A stretch of DNA of 64,000 nt from Opitutia bacterium (GCA_947474365.1 CANJIU010000031.1:1-64000); one strand, 5' to 3'; numbered from the stretch's first letter, positions 18,601-26,142 are shown. Numbers and translations: made by a program. The notes: generated by a model from the sequence alone, not told the origin.

Positions 18601-19724
18601 GAGGCGAGATCGAACGAATCGTTGGTGAGATTGGAGAAATCGAGGCGGAGGGTCAGGTCGGTCGCGCCGGTGTTGGTGAGCGTGTGTGCGAGGGTGACGG
18701 TCGTGGCGGGGAGAACTTCCTGCGAGCGATCGGCGGTGAGCGTGAAGCTGGAGACGGGGGCGTTGAGCGTGTCGGTGTTGACGATCCGGGCGTTGCTGGA
18801 CGTGGAGGTGGCGCTAATCTCCAGCTTGGCCTGGGCGGCGGAGAGCAGGGTGGCGGGAGTGGTGCCGATGAGGAGAAGCGCGGCGGATCCGCCACGGGCG
18901 AGCGTGAGCGTGGAGCCGCTGCCGAGGCGGGGTTCGTCGGGATCGAGCACGCCGTTCCGGTTCCGATCTTCACCGAGGACGAGCGAGGCGAGGTCGAACG
19001 CGTCGCCGGTCAGATTGTTGAAATCGAGGCGGACGGTCACGGGTCCCGGGCCGGTGTTGGTGAGCGTGTGGGGCAGCGTGACGAGGGTGGCCGGGAGGAT
19101 TTCGAGCGTGCGATCGGCGGTGAGGGTGAACGTGGAAATGGCAACATCGAGGGTGTCGGTGTTGGCCGCACGTGTGCTCGTCCGCGTGGAGGTGGCGCTG
19201 AGGTCGAGCTTTGCGATCGAACCTTCGACCAGCGTGGCGGGCGTGGTGCCGGTCAGCAGCAGGGCGATCGCGGCGCCGGGTTCGAGGTCGACGGTGGAGC
19301 CGGCGGCAAAGCGGCGTTCGCCGGGATCGAGGACGCCGTTGCCGTTGGCGTCTTCGCCGAGCGTGAGAGTGGCGAGGTCAAAGCCGTCGCCGCCGAGGTT
19401 GCGGAAATCGAGGGTAAGGGTGACGGGAAGTTGTCCGGTGTTGGACAAGGTGTGGGCGAGGGTGACGAGCGAGTCGGCCGTCACCGTCTGGGTGCGGTCA
19501 GCGATCAGGGTGAAGCGCTCGGCTCCGATGATGGCGCTGACGATGTTCGACGTGGCGAAGATGGGAGTGCCCCTTCCGTCGAAATATTCGGCGCGGGCCT
19601 GGTTGTTGATCGCAGTTCCGGGCGCCGGTGTCTGTCCCTGCGCGAACATCTCGCCGGCAGCGAAGCCGGCGAGAAGTGCGAACGCGGAGCGGAAAAATCG
19701 CGATGTCGTGAACATTCGATTCAT
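12591..19724 (-). CDS. Giant outer-membrane protein: N-terminal 128-aa repeats, DUF11/SdrD-like stalk, C-terminal beta-barrel
   Basis: The protein has about 2377 residues from the ATG at 19724 (GTG 19739 is a slightly longer alternative). A signal peptide is followed by four tandem 128-residue repeats (71-582), each with FTLTAD, L-T-N-T-G, FDL-x-x-L and a G-E-D-x-N-x-[ND]-G loop. DUF11-like modules follow (about 583-690 and 985-1110), then an SdrD-B-like module (GKVFLDADRDR near 1121) and an invasin-like Ig segment near 1450. From about residue 1600 to the end, alternating strands with GDYLLTASYD, YPVYGDSS, RLYLRVDRKKSYLLLGDF and a terminal SLRIKFDENLF mark an outer-membrane barrel of roughly 770 residues. 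It may anchor or export the neighbouring fibre proteins. A terminator separates it from the 894-aa gene upstream. Confidence 0.8.
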   Translation of the reverse strand: MNRMFTTSRFFRSAFALLAGFAAGEMFAQGQTPAPGTAINNQARAEYFDGRGTPIFATSNIVSAIIGAERFTLIADRTQTVTADSLVTLAHTLSNTGQLPVTLTLDFRNLGGDGFDLATLTLGEDANGNGVLDPGERRFAAGSTVDLEPGAAIALLLTGTTPATLVEGSIAKLDLSATSTRTSTRAANTDTLDVAISTFTLTADRTLEILPATLVTLPHTLTNTGPGPVTVRLDFNNLTGDAFDLASLVLGEDRNRNGVLDPDEPRLGSGSTLTLARGGSAALLLIGTTPATLLSAAQAKLEISATSTSSNARIVNTDTLNAPVSSFTLTADRSQEVLPATTVTLAHTLTNTGATDLTLRLDFSNLTNDSFDLASLVVGEDRNGNGTLDAGEPRFTSGSSVTLPRGASLALLLSGTTPAVLSPATVARLEISAFSTTSGIRVVNTDTLTAPVPTFTLTADAAYVVAPATGVTLPHTLTNTGPVPVTVRLDFRNLAGDNFDLSTLILGEDRNRDGILDATEPRIANGATLTVPPGVAIILLLNGTTPATLADGAVARVEISASATTGGPTQTNTDTLTARNPTFTFTKTGSATTTQPGATITYTISLTNTGTASPAPFEVTVDGARRPLILIRDTMPANTTFINVTADGGAQVLYRLQGASDTTFVTARPADARQVAAVAFGYTTFDPGRSAAPAFQVRVNDNASGPIRNTADFDYQNGSLSAAFDSNAVVTTVPTTPPAVTFYRDPDTVNSTNSIPLGQPINLTANAAACNTSSTTIERITVVITSALTGDREAYVAVETGPNTGIFVLTDVPVDDAARVATIGGDGKLQSVSGDKLSAQINGCGATITIADIQIDPAGVVFDTLTCQPVSGVTITLIDVFGNGNGGHPNQPAVVFKADGVTPSPNPVTTGPDGRYEFPLVGPSIYRIEAVGPAGSTFPSKIAPLCGIFGTTRIIAPGSNGETFPVNLTTGAVFIDVSLDVPLTGQLALEKKASRPTVEIGDSVLYTLELRNTFNLRLPSVVLTDVLPRGFTYEPGSARLDGQRLADPAGGRGPELRFALGSFDAATRHSLNYRVRAEVGAPLGDAVNRAQFSVPATGLVSNVATAKVVLEPGVFSDKGVIIGKVFLDADRDRIQGEGEPGIPGVRLYLEDGTSAVTDEEGKYSFYGVRPVTHTLKVDEITLPVGAFLLNLDSHHAGDPVSRFVDLKKGELHKANFAIGAAIPDLLEQLKKRRDAGEVRVAEIETALRDRLKPEARPDPISDARSLAASGTIGGSSSPTAGGNSDSAARGPGFNRLLPAGTLTAANSSLPAAAVATEPKTPLELYAANVGDNTPGFIGLNDRDTLPSRQTTIRVKGPLGAPLTLLVNGEPVSDDRLGKKSINVSTQLEAREYLGISLHPGENVLKLAAKDGFGNERPGTQITVIAPDQLASINVSFSTVEPAADGVTPVSVRVALVDERGTPVSARTPLTLETSLGRWRVDDLDPVEPGVQVFIEDGRAEYTLLPPGEPGDAKIIVSSGSLRREQALSFLPDLRPLVASGLLEGRVLLRGFTASNLNPTTAADAFEDELQNLATHSDVRAAGRAAFFLKGKVKGDYLLTASYDSDKLTRERLFRDIEPDTYYPVYGDSSIRGYDAQSTRKLYLRVDRKKSYLLLGDFQTRTEDEVRALGNYQRSLNGARAHYENSRVDATAWGSRDTTRQIVEEIDADGTSGPYRFRTANGLINSERVEILTRDRNQRSLVLQSEPQSRFTDYEFEPFTGRLLFRAPVRSLDENLNPRSIRVTYEVDQGGDPFLVYGGEARARVTNRLEVGGNAAFDENPRDHQRLLSANATLGIGPNTFLLTEVAQSDTALKGDGLAGRIDLRHRDTKTDARVFYTETDRTFVNQAALLQPGRIESGAKVSRRLNDRNQLVAQAVLTEDTATDGRREGVRGDWLHTFSNRVTSEVGARWSEETGNAAGFTTRPNTLSTGLPGTGPNRGVVTPFEVRSLRFKLGSPIPRLADASAYVEWENDVVETDNRTVAVGGEYQFSSRGRVYARHELMSSLGGPFELNNIQQNNTTVFGVETDYWAQGRLTNEYRARDAFTGREAEASTGLRNTITLRPGLRLNGSLERITPFDGTTQNESTSVTTGLDYTDNPLWKGSTRLELRWANQSDSILHTLGYARKLTRDWTLLGKTILYLVDNKSATARDTKQGRILGGLAWRQTDKDEWNALGRYEYRYEDGSAFEPGLDQLRHVHIGSLAANWQPNPNWIFSSRYAVKFVDETVAGLPARYVGHLLGGRALYEFSKRFDLGLSASTTWARDTRRQIWAIGPEVGFNFKANFRAGIGYNLVGFRERDLQGDTPTNRGVFLSLRIKFDENLFGQRDNTPPRDDEKE
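17979..19514 (-). repeat. Four in-frame 384-bp coding repeats
   Basis: Within the barrel-protein gene, four consecutive 128-codon units cover residues 71-198, 199-326, 327-454 and 455-582. They share FTLTAD at the start, HTL-x-NTG, R-L-D-F-x-N-L, L-G-E-D-x-N-x-[ND]-G-x-L-D, L-L-x-G-T-T-P-A and NTDTL near the end. Units 2 to 4 resemble each other more than unit 1, which suggests growth by duplication. Confidence 0.9.
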
Positions 19725-19803
19725 CCCGAGCACGACCACCGCCGGTGAGGCCGGCGGGTATGCAATCTCAGGTGAAGCCGAATCCGGGGATCATACCGAG
19801 AAC

Positions 19804-19848
19804 GGAAAAGCACCCGGCCCGACCGCGTGAAAGCAGGTCGGACCGGGC
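19804..19848 (-). terminator. Rho-independent terminator after the 894-aa DUF11 gene
   Basis: A 12-bp stem (19813-19824 with 19836-19847, one mismatch) and an 11-nt loop are followed on the minus strand by GTGCTTTT. It lies 15 bp after the DUF11 gene stop and about 80 bp before the start of the giant barrel gene, so it can separate or attenuate the two transcription units. Confidence 0.75.
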
Positions 19849-19861
19849 ACGATTGAACCGA

Positions 19862-22546
19862 TCAGGGGTTGATCTTGACCGTGAACGTGGCCGAGGCGGA
19901 CGCGCCCGAAGCCAGGCTGCCGACGGTGAACACGAAGTTGCCGGCGGCACCGACGGTGGGCGCCGACGTGGTGTTCGTGGTGCCACCCGTCACCGCCGCT
20001 GCGGGCGCGGCGATGTAGGTCGTGAAGGCGGGCGTGGTGTCGTAAACGACGATGTTGGTCGCGGTCTGCGAGCCGACGTTGCGGATCGTGATGCGATACT
20101 TCACGCAGGCACCGGGGGCGGCGCCCGTGGTGATTTGGGTCTGGGCGTAGCCGGTTTCGGCGCCATCGCAATTCGCGTCAAGGACCTGTTCCTTGACGAG
20201 CGTGAGGTCGCCGGTGACGACGCTGGTGGTGTCGGTCGACGTGACCACCGCGGGGATCGTCGTCGTATAGGTGCCGTTTGACGTCGTGGCGGTCAGGGTC
20301 GTGCCGTTGATCGCGAGGTTGGGCGCGCCCGGCGGAGCGAAGACCTTGGTGAAGAGGCGGACGCTCTCGCCCGGATCGAGACCGGCGGTGCCACCGCTGC
20401 TGAAGTTCAGGTTGGTGACGACGGCATCGGCGGCATCGAGGGTGCCGTTGTTGTTGGAGTCGTAGTAGGTGATGCTGGTCCAGCCGGAGAGCGTGTCGGC
20501 GAGGGTGAGGGCCACGGAGCTCGCCGTGCCATTGCCTTCGAGGACGTTACCGTTGTTCTTCAGCGTGTGTTCGTAGACGACGGCGCCGCCGGGATAGGTC
20601 TGGCCGGAGTTGTTCGGCGTGAGGCTGAGTTCGCGGACGGTGTTCACCGTAACCCGGTCGTGGATACGGTCGCTGGTCGACGTGGTCGGCGAGAGGATGC
20701 GGAAGTAAATCTCGTTGTTGCCCGGGGCGTAGCCCGCGGGGACGGTGACGTCGGCGTAGAATTGCTTGTTGCCGCTGGCGAGCACGACGCCGGTCGAGGT
20801 GATGACGGCTTCGCTCGTGTCCCGGAAGACGACGCTCCAGCCCGTGGGCAGGTTGAGCGCGGCAAAGGTCGAGTCGGTGCTGGCGGAGATGCCGTAGGAA
20901 TCAGCCACGGTGTTCGGGTTGTACGCGAACAGCGTAAAGCGAGTCGTCGTGCCGGGGTTCGTGGTGTTGGTCACGACCGGGGAGGCTTCCGGACCGGCTC
21001 CTTCGCCGGGAGGCGTGGCAGGGCCGGCGCCGTCGGCGGTGGCGTTGTTGGTCAAATCGACCGTCAGCGCGGCGGTGGTGGTGAGCTTGTCATTGCCCTG
21101 GTCCTTCACACTGGAATCGGTCGTCGAGGTGGCCTCGAGGTTGATGGTGTAGGGAGCCGTGCCTCCGCTGATGACGTTCGGGAGCGTGACCTTGACGGTG
21201 ACGTCGTAGGTGCCGCCGGGCGCGAGCGGGCCGGTGTCGGGGATGCCGTCACCATTGGTGTCGACGAGCGGGGTGTTGCCGTCGCTCTTGAAGAAGGCGA
21301 AGGTCGTACCGGTCGGGAACGTATTGGTCAGGAAGGCGAGGTTGAACGTGTCGGTGCCGTTGCCGGTGTTGGTGACGGTATTGGTCGTGAACGAAATCGT
21401 CGCGCCAGGGAGCGCGGAGGCGATGGTCTGGATCAAGTCGTTACCAGTTGCCGGCCCGAGCTTGACGCCGGCGGAGCCAGCGACGGTGAAGGGCACGGTG
21501 TTGGTGGGGGCGGGCGTGGTCGCCGCGGTGGCGCCGGCGCCGTCGGGATCGTACGAGAAATTGGCGGTGTTGTTGATGACTTGGGCGGAGATTCCGGAAT
21601 TGACGCTGAACGTAAACGTCAGCGTGCCGGACTGGCCGGGAGAAACGGAGGCGATCACGGCGGTCACGCGCCCCGCGGTGGTGACGCCAAAATCGTAGAC
21701 GATGCCGGACTGGTCATCGCTGTTGCTGGAGTCCGTGAGGACCGTCGAGCCGGTGACACTCCAGCGGGCGGAGCCGGCGGTATAGGTGAGGCCGGTGGGG
21801 ATCACGTCAGTGATCGTGAGCGCCGTGCCGGCGCTGTTACCGGTGTTGGTATAGGTGAGGGTGTAGGTGTAGGGTCCGGAACCGGCGGCACCAGAATTGG
21901 CGCTCACGGCCTTGGTGACGTTGATGACGGCGTTGGACGTCACGGTGGCGACGTCGGTGTTGGTCTGGGCGGTCGTGGCGATGCTGCCGGCGGCCGAGAC
22001 CGTCACGCCGGCGGTGTTGCCGGAGACGACGGAGCCGGGAGCGGAGCCGACGGCGACGAATCCAAACGTGGCCCCGGCGGCGAGCACGCCGGTTGACGTG
22101 ATGGCGGTGTTGTTGTCCGGGATGCCGTTCTTGTCGGCGTCGGCGTAGAGGGTGAGGCCCGTGAGATCGAAGTTGTCGCCGGAGGAATTATTGGTGGCGC
22201 CGATGGTGTAGGTTTCGTTGCCGTTACCGGTATTGGTGACGATGTGGGGGAAGAACACCTGCCCACCGGGTGAGACGGTCGCGGTGCGGTTGGCGACGAT
22301 CGTGAAACTGGCGACCTGCTGGACGACCGTGGTGACGGTGTTGGAGGTGGCGGTGCGATCGGTGCCGGACGCATCCTTGTAGGTGGCTGATGCGGCGTTA
22401 CCGATGGTGGTGCCGGCGATGGGGGCGGCGGCGTGGGCGGTTTCTGCCATGAACCCGAGCAGGGACAGGCAAAGCGTTAGACCGAAGACGCGGCGCGTGG
22501 AGGCGACCGCGGAAGCGAACCGACGGGGAGTTGGAGCAGTTTTCAT
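19862..22546 (-). CDS. Secreted DUF11-domain protein
   Basis: The protein has 894 residues from the ATG at 22546. A signal region (FGLTLCLSLLGFMAETAHAA, around residues 21-40) is followed by a stretch like the start of the giant barrel protein (GTTIGNAASATY). DUF11-like modules then begin near residues 85, 210 (VTKAVSANSG, YTLTYTNTGNS), 350 and 500, with a last DUF11 module at 790-894 (LTLVKEQVLDANCDG ... KYRITIRNVG). Asp/Asn loops (DADKNGIPD, DTNGDGIPD) look like calcium-binding turns. The protein ends with FTVKINP and no anchor. It is second in the block, 53 bp after the single-domain DUF11 gene. It is probably a fibre or adhesin component; the function is not established. Confidence 0.8.
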   Translation of the reverse strand: MKTAPTPRRFASAVASTRRVFGLTLCLSLLGFMAETAHAAAPIAGTTIGNAASATYKDASGTDRTATSNTVTTVVQQVASFTIVANRTATVSPGGQVFFPHIVTNTGNGNETYTIGATNNSSGDNFDLTGLTLYADADKNGIPDNNTAITSTGVLAAGATFGFVAVGSAPGSVVSGNTAGVTVSAAGSIATTAQTNTDVATVTSNAVINVTKAVSANSGAAGSGPYTYTLTYTNTGNSAGTALTITDVIPTGLTYTAGSARWSVTGSTVLTDSSNSDDQSGIVYDFGVTTAGRVTAVIASVSPGQSGTLTFTFSVNSGISAQVINNTANFSYDPDGAGATAATTPAPTNTVPFTVAGSAGVKLGPATGNDLIQTIASALPGATISFTTNTVTNTGNGTDTFNLAFLTNTFPTGTTFAFFKSDGNTPLVDTNGDGIPDTGPLAPGGTYDVTVKVTLPNVISGGTAPYTINLEATSTTDSSVKDQGNDKLTTTAALTVDLTNNATADGAGPATPPGEGAGPEASPVVTNTTNPGTTTRFTLFAYNPNTVADSYGISASTDSTFAALNLPTGWSVVFRDTSEAVITSTGVVLASGNKQFYADVTVPAGYAPGNNEIYFRILSPTTSTSDRIHDRVTVNTVRELSLTPNNSGQTYPGGAVVYEHTLKNNGNVLEGNGTASSVALTLADTLSGWTSITYYDSNNNGTLDAADAVVTNLNFSSGGTAGLDPGESVRLFTKVFAPPGAPNLAINGTTLTATTSNGTYTTTIPAVVTSTDTTSVVTGDLTLVKEQVLDANCDGAETGYAQTQITTGAAPGACVKYRITIRNVGSQTATNIVVYDTTPAFTTYIAAPAAAVTGGTTNTTSAPTVGAAGNFVFTVGSLASGASASATFTVKINP

Positions 22547-22599
22547 CAATGGAAAGGCAGCAGACTTGGCAGTGAATGAAGGAGGAGGACGTTGGTGGT

Positions 22600-23109
22600 T
22601 TAGCGTTTGGCGGGAGCGGACGAGATTTTGGCGCGGGCTTCGACGGAGAAGGACTCACCGGCGGGGAGGTCCCGGGGTGCCCAGCGGAGAGCGCGGACCG
22701 CCGAGGGCAATACCCCCATCCCCCCTTCGGACTTGGGCTTCAGAAGGCGGGAGAGCGGGACGAAGGTTTTCCCATCCGTGCTGCCGTCGGTGGCGACGGG
22801 CTTCACCGAGGAGAGCACCAGTTCCAGATTCTGCGGAATGGGCAGGGTCGCGGCGACTTCGCGCAGGGCGCGCTTCGTCGTGTTGGTGTAGGTGGCGACG
22901 TAGCGAATCGTGTCGCCTGGAGCGGCGGTGGCGGCGTCGACGAAGTTCTCAGTGTCGCCGGTCCGGGTGACGCGCGCGGACGTGAGTTTGGTTTCCAAAT
23001 CGGCTGCGACAGCGAAGCTGCACAGGCACAACGCCGAGATGATCAGCGCGAATCGTCGAACGGGAGGAGGAAGGGAGAGCGTCATAAGGGAAGGTCGGAC
23101 TTGGGCCAT
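22600..23109 (-). CDS. Small exported DUF11-like protein
   Basis: The protein has 169 residues from ATG 23109, which has AGGA a few bases upstream; ATG 23085 is an alternative. A signal peptide (RRFALIISALCLCSFAVAA) is followed by one DUF11-like sandwich: AAPGDTIRYVATYTNTTKR, LPIPQNLELVL and LPAGESFSVEARA. It is the first gene of the surface-protein block. At one domain it is the size of a single subunit, against the multi-domain products downstream. It may be a pilot or cap for the larger DUF11 proteins, which is speculation. Confidence 0.7.
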   Translation of the reverse strand: MAQVRPSLMTLSLPPPVRRFALIISALCLCSFAVAADLETKLTSARVTRTGDTENFVDAATAAPGDTIRYVATYTNTTKRALREVAATLPIPQNLELVLSSVKPVATDGSTDGKTFVPLSRLLKPKSEGGMGVLPSAVRALRWAPRDLPAGESFSVEARAKISSAPAKR

Positions 23110-23131
23110 GTGTCCTAGAGAAAAACCCCTA

Positions 23132-23165
23132 TTTATAATCGATTCGGCAGTCCGCAGATATAGAG
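23132..23165 (-). promoter_or_regulatory. Candidate promoter of the surface-protein block
   Basis: On the minus strand a TATAAA -10-like hexamer (23132-23137), in the context GATTATAAATAGG, lies about 25 bp before the start of the small DUF11 gene. No good -35 (TTGACA) is present at the expected distance. This would fit a promoter that needs an activator, such as the FixJ-like regulator encoded upstream. The idea is inferred from sequence only. Confidence 0.3.
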
Positions 23166-23234
23166 CTTTGGTTTAATGCCCGCGCCGGGCGGTGGTACCC
23201 CGGAAGAAGCGACCCTTTCATCTGCGTAGAAACC

Positions 23235-23251
23235 GCCGCCAAAGGGCGGCG
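23235..23251 (-). terminator. Hairpin after the response-regulator gene
   Basis: GCCGCC (23235-23240) pairs with GGCGGC (23245-23250) around a four-base loop. On the minus strand it is followed by GGTTTCTACG. It lies just past the stop of the regulator gene. The stem is strong but the T-tract is short, so it is a possible terminator rather than a certain one. Confidence 0.45.
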
Positions 23252-23263
23252 CCTCCGGCTGCC

Positions 23264-23902
23264 TCAACGAGCCTGATTCACCCCGACACTTTGGGCTGCC
23301 CGCACGAGATCGGCGACGGACTTGCATGCCATCTTCTCCATCATCCGCATGCGGTGAATCTTGATGGTTTGCACCTGGGTGCCCAGGTCGGCGGCAATCT
23401 CTCTGTTAAGTTTTCCCGCAACCACATGCTCCATCACCTCGCGTTCACGGGCTGTGAGGGTGGCGAGTCGCGTCTTGAGTTCCACCGTCGCGGTGTGATT
23501 GGCGGTGCGGGCCGCCGCACCCGCCAGAGTCTCGCGGATTGCTCCCAGTAAAACGTCGGCATCGACCGGTTTGGTGAGAAAGTCCTGCGCGCCCGACTTG
23601 ATCGCCCGCACGCACATCGGGATGTCACCGTGACCCGTCAGGAAGATAATCGGAATCGAATGTTCGTCCGCCGACAAGCGTTGCTGAAGGTCAAAGCCGT
23701 CTTGATCAGGCATCGCGACATCGAGCACCAGGCAGGCGGATTCCGTCGGCTGATACGCGGCAAGAAAATCCCGGGCGGAGGAGAACGATCGCACGGTAAA
23801 ACCCTCGGTTTGCAGCAAACGGGTGAGGGCCACGAGCATGCCGGGTTCGTCGTCCACGAGATAAACCAAGCCACCGGTCGAGGGAGGAGCGACGTCAATC
23901 AT
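23264..23902 (-). CDS. FixJ/NarL-type response regulator
   Basis: The protein has 212 residues from the ATG at 23902. The receiver domain (10-125) shows VDDEP acidic residues (17-19), phospho-acceptor Asp61 (LVLDVAMPD), the Thr switch (FLTGHGD) and the Lys (LTKP). A LuxR-type helix-turn-helix follows (about 148-205): LTAREREVM, then A-G-K-x-N-x-E-I-A, then TIKIHR. This is the layout of FixJ and related DNA-binding regulators. Its start overlaps the stop of the histidine kinase gene (ATGA), so the two form a two-component pair. The small DUF11 gene lies downstream on the same strand with a 154-bp gap, making the surface-protein genes likely targets. Confidence 0.92.
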   Translation of the reverse strand: MIDVAPPSTGGLVYLVDDEPGMLVALTRLLQTEGFTVRSFSSARDFLAAYQPTESACLVLDVAMPDQDGFDLQQRLSADEHSIPIIFLTGHGDIPMCVRAIKSGAQDFLTKPVDADVLLGAIRETLAGAAARTANHTATVELKTRLATLTAREREVMEHVVAGKLNREIAADLGTQVQTIKIHRMRMMEKMACKSVADLVRAAQSVGVNQAR

Positions 23903-25356
23903 GGTTTTACCGGCAACTCGGACACGGCGGGCAAAATGAGCTGAAAGCAGGCCCCGCCGTTGGGGGCCCGCGTGGCGGAGAGGTTGCCTTGGTGCGACGC
24001 GGCGATGGAGCGGCAAATAGCGAGTCCCATGCCAAGGCCCTGCGGCTTCGTCGTATAGAACGGTTGAAATATCTGCTCTACATTGTCGGGCAGTCCGGGT
24101 CCAGCGTCGGTGACCGACAAGCAGACAGTCGAGCCCTCCCGCCCGGTCACGATGGACAGGCGGCGAGCCGCTGGCGGGATAGACGCCATCGCCTCGCAGG
24201 CATTGAGCATAAGGTTCAGCAGGACTTGCTGGAGCTGGATCCGGTCGGCGGATACCCAGGCGGGAGACTCCGTGAGATCATGCGTGAGCGTGACCTCGGC
24301 ACTCCGGAGCGGCACGCGCATGATCGCGAACACTTGAGTGGCGACCTCGTTGAGATTGAGTGACTCATGGTGCACGGCACTTCGTCGCAACAGGGCGCGC
24401 ATGCGTACGATGACTTCGCTCGCCCGGAGGTTTTCGCTCACGATGTCGGCCAAAATGGTGCGCACCTCCACCAGGTCGGGCGGATCTTTCGCGAGGAGCC
24501 GCTGCGCGGCCTGAGCGTTGCTCAAGATGATTCCCAACGGCTGGTTCATCTCGTGCGCGAGTGTGACGGAGATTTCACCAAAGGTCGCGACTCGGCCGAG
24601 ATGGGCCACCTGCTCCCGGCTCCTTTCCCGGGTTTCGTGCAGCTCCACCGCCAGCGTCTTCACCCGTTTCGTCTCAAGACTGAGCTCGAGCGCGGTGACG
24701 AAGAGCGGGCCGAGAAAGTACAGGCTTCCTCCCGGCGGGATCTTCACGATCTGCCAGAAACAGAGGATCGCCTGCAAAGACCCGAGCGTAACGAAAAACA
24801 AAATGCCTCCTCCGACGAGCAAGGCCCGCCTTTGCTCGCCCCGGCGCCAGACGGTTCTCGCGGCCCCAGCGACAAAAAACAGCAGGAGGACGAGCGCGCC
24901 GTGGGGCAACAGCATCAGCTTGTTGGGCGATGCAATCGGCAGCGTCACCTCCGCCCCGAAAAATACGACCCGCTCCAGGCCGGTGATCGTGGTAAAGTGA
25001 ATGCCGGAATCCAACGAGAATGCGAGGATGACGGAAACCGTGCGCAGACCGACAGCCAGAGCGGCGAGCCAGCGGCTGCCGGCACGGAGATGGGTGAGCA
25101 CGTAGCCAACCATGCACACGAACATGAACCACACGGGCACCTGCATCCAACGGATGCCGGCAACATAGTTGTCCGGACCGATTGCCTGGAGCGAAGACCA
25201 TTCAAAATAGGCATACCAAGCCGTCGCTCCGGCCAACAGAGCGAAGAACAGGCGGTCCAGCTTTTCGCGATGCTGCCACCAGACCAAGCCATGAACGAGC
25301 CCCAGCGTGAGGCACGCGGAGGCAACCATTGACCAGATGATGGTGATCAGCTGCAC
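23899..25356 (-). CDS. Membrane-bound sensor histidine kinase (FixL/DctB-like)
   Basis: The protein has 485 residues from GTG 25356. Residues 1-235 contain about seven hydrophobic segments, an integral-membrane sensor without an obvious periplasmic loop. A short coiled region leads into HisKA with His268 in LAHEMNQPLG. The ATPase motifs follow: N-box LMLNACEAM, G1 DAGPGLP, F-box FQPFYTTK and G2 GLGMGLAICRS. The H-box type is that of FixL/DctB kinases. It passes phosphate to the overlapping FixJ-like regulator. A GGAGG lies 13 nt before the GTG. The signal sensed cannot be read from the sequence. Confidence 0.92.
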   Translation of the reverse strand: MQLITIIWSMVASACLTLGLVHGLVWWQHREKLDRLFFALLAGATAWYAYFEWSSLQAIGPDNYVAGIRWMQVPVWFMFVCMVGYVLTHLRAGSRWLAALAVGLRTVSVILAFSLDSGIHFTTITGLERVVFFGAEVTLPIASPNKLMLLPHGALVLLLFFVAGAARTVWRRGEQRRALLVGGGILFFVTLGSLQAILCFWQIVKIPPGGSLYFLGPLFVTALELSLETKRVKTLAVELHETRERSREQVAHLGRVATFGEISVTLAHEMNQPLGIILSNAQAAQRLLAKDPPDLVEVRTILADIVSENLRASEVIVRMRALLRRSAVHHESLNLNEVATQVFAIMRVPLRSAEVTLTHDLTESPAWVSADRIQLQQVLLNLMLNACEAMASIPPAARRLSIVTGREGSTVCLSVTDAGPGLPDNVEQIFQPFYTTKPQGLGMGLAICRSIAASHQGNLSATRAPNGGACFQLILPAVSELPVKP

Positions 25357-26142
25357 CGTTTTTTCATCACCTCCCTTCAGGTGTTTATCAACCTATTCCC
25401 TGCCATTGAAGCTGGGTGGAAATGGGAAAGTGATTCGGAACGGGGCATCCGCTTTTATGGGGCATCTTCCGCCGAGACTCCTATCGCACCGTGGATTTAG
25501 TCGCCGGAGATCTCGTCGGAGTGCTGGGAACCGCGTTTCACGGCGCAGCCGTGCCGCGCCTTGATTCACGATTCGCCGATGGCGAGGGCCAATCATCAGG
25601 ATCGACCCCTTTTTTGGGCAAAACGGGTGAGCTCGTAAGCCCAGCTTGCCTGCGTGGCGCGATGGATCTTTCCGATCAGAGCCTCCGCGACGCAAGCCGC
25701 TGGCCGGGATTTGGTTCCCCCGAGCCTCTTCGGCGGAAACCGCCCTATTATGGGTGGGTTTGTCAGTCCACGCCCTTCGTGGGCTCCGCTCGGGTTCGCC
25801 AGACACGGTCAACCGGAGGATAACCGGAGGAATACCGGTGGAATACCGGACGAATAGCCGCGAATCGCAAGGCCGGTTTGGAACTCGAACCGGGGCTCTC
25901 GGCCAATGTCGATCTCACCTGGGTGCACCACCCGACGATCGTCGCGCCGGTCGACCAGACGCTGACGATCGAGGCTGATGAGAAGGACCTTCCGGGACAT
26001 GAACGGACGCGCTCGGAAATCTGGCACGCGTGATCCCCGATTGCGCACGCCCACATGAACTCCCCGGGGTAAAGCGGAACTGACGGAGCCGGCGAACAGA
26101 ATTCGCCGCCGGTTCCCTTGCCCGTGACGACGCGGTCGGGCG
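25357..26142. other. Intergenic stretch without a convincing gene
   Basis: About 790 bp between the kinase and the DUF6941 gene. Several open frames exist but none has a recognisable motif. A 69-codon frame ending at 26033 (with LTWVHHPT and LTIEADEK) has no start codon and could be the relic of a gene. The stretch contains the 11-bp array C at 25811. Confidence 0.5.
25811..25854. repeat. 11-bp tandem repeat array C (4 units)
   Basis: The four abutting units are AACCGGAGGAT, AACCGGAGGAA, TACCGGTGGAA and TACCGGACGAA, 44 bp in all. The core is [AT]ACCGG. It lies in non-coding DNA. It has the same unit length and copy number as arrays A and B. Confidence 0.85.

Noticed and set aside
23110..23263. 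A possible c-di-GMP riboswitch before the surface-protein block
   Set aside because: GGTACC- and CAAAGC-like pieces are present, but they are not in the GEMM order and the conserved core could not be assembled.
25824..26033. A possible short gene with LTWVHHPT and LTIEADEK
   Set aside because: No start codon, only 69 codons, no family recognised and it begins inside the 11-bp array; listed only as part of the intergenic stretch.
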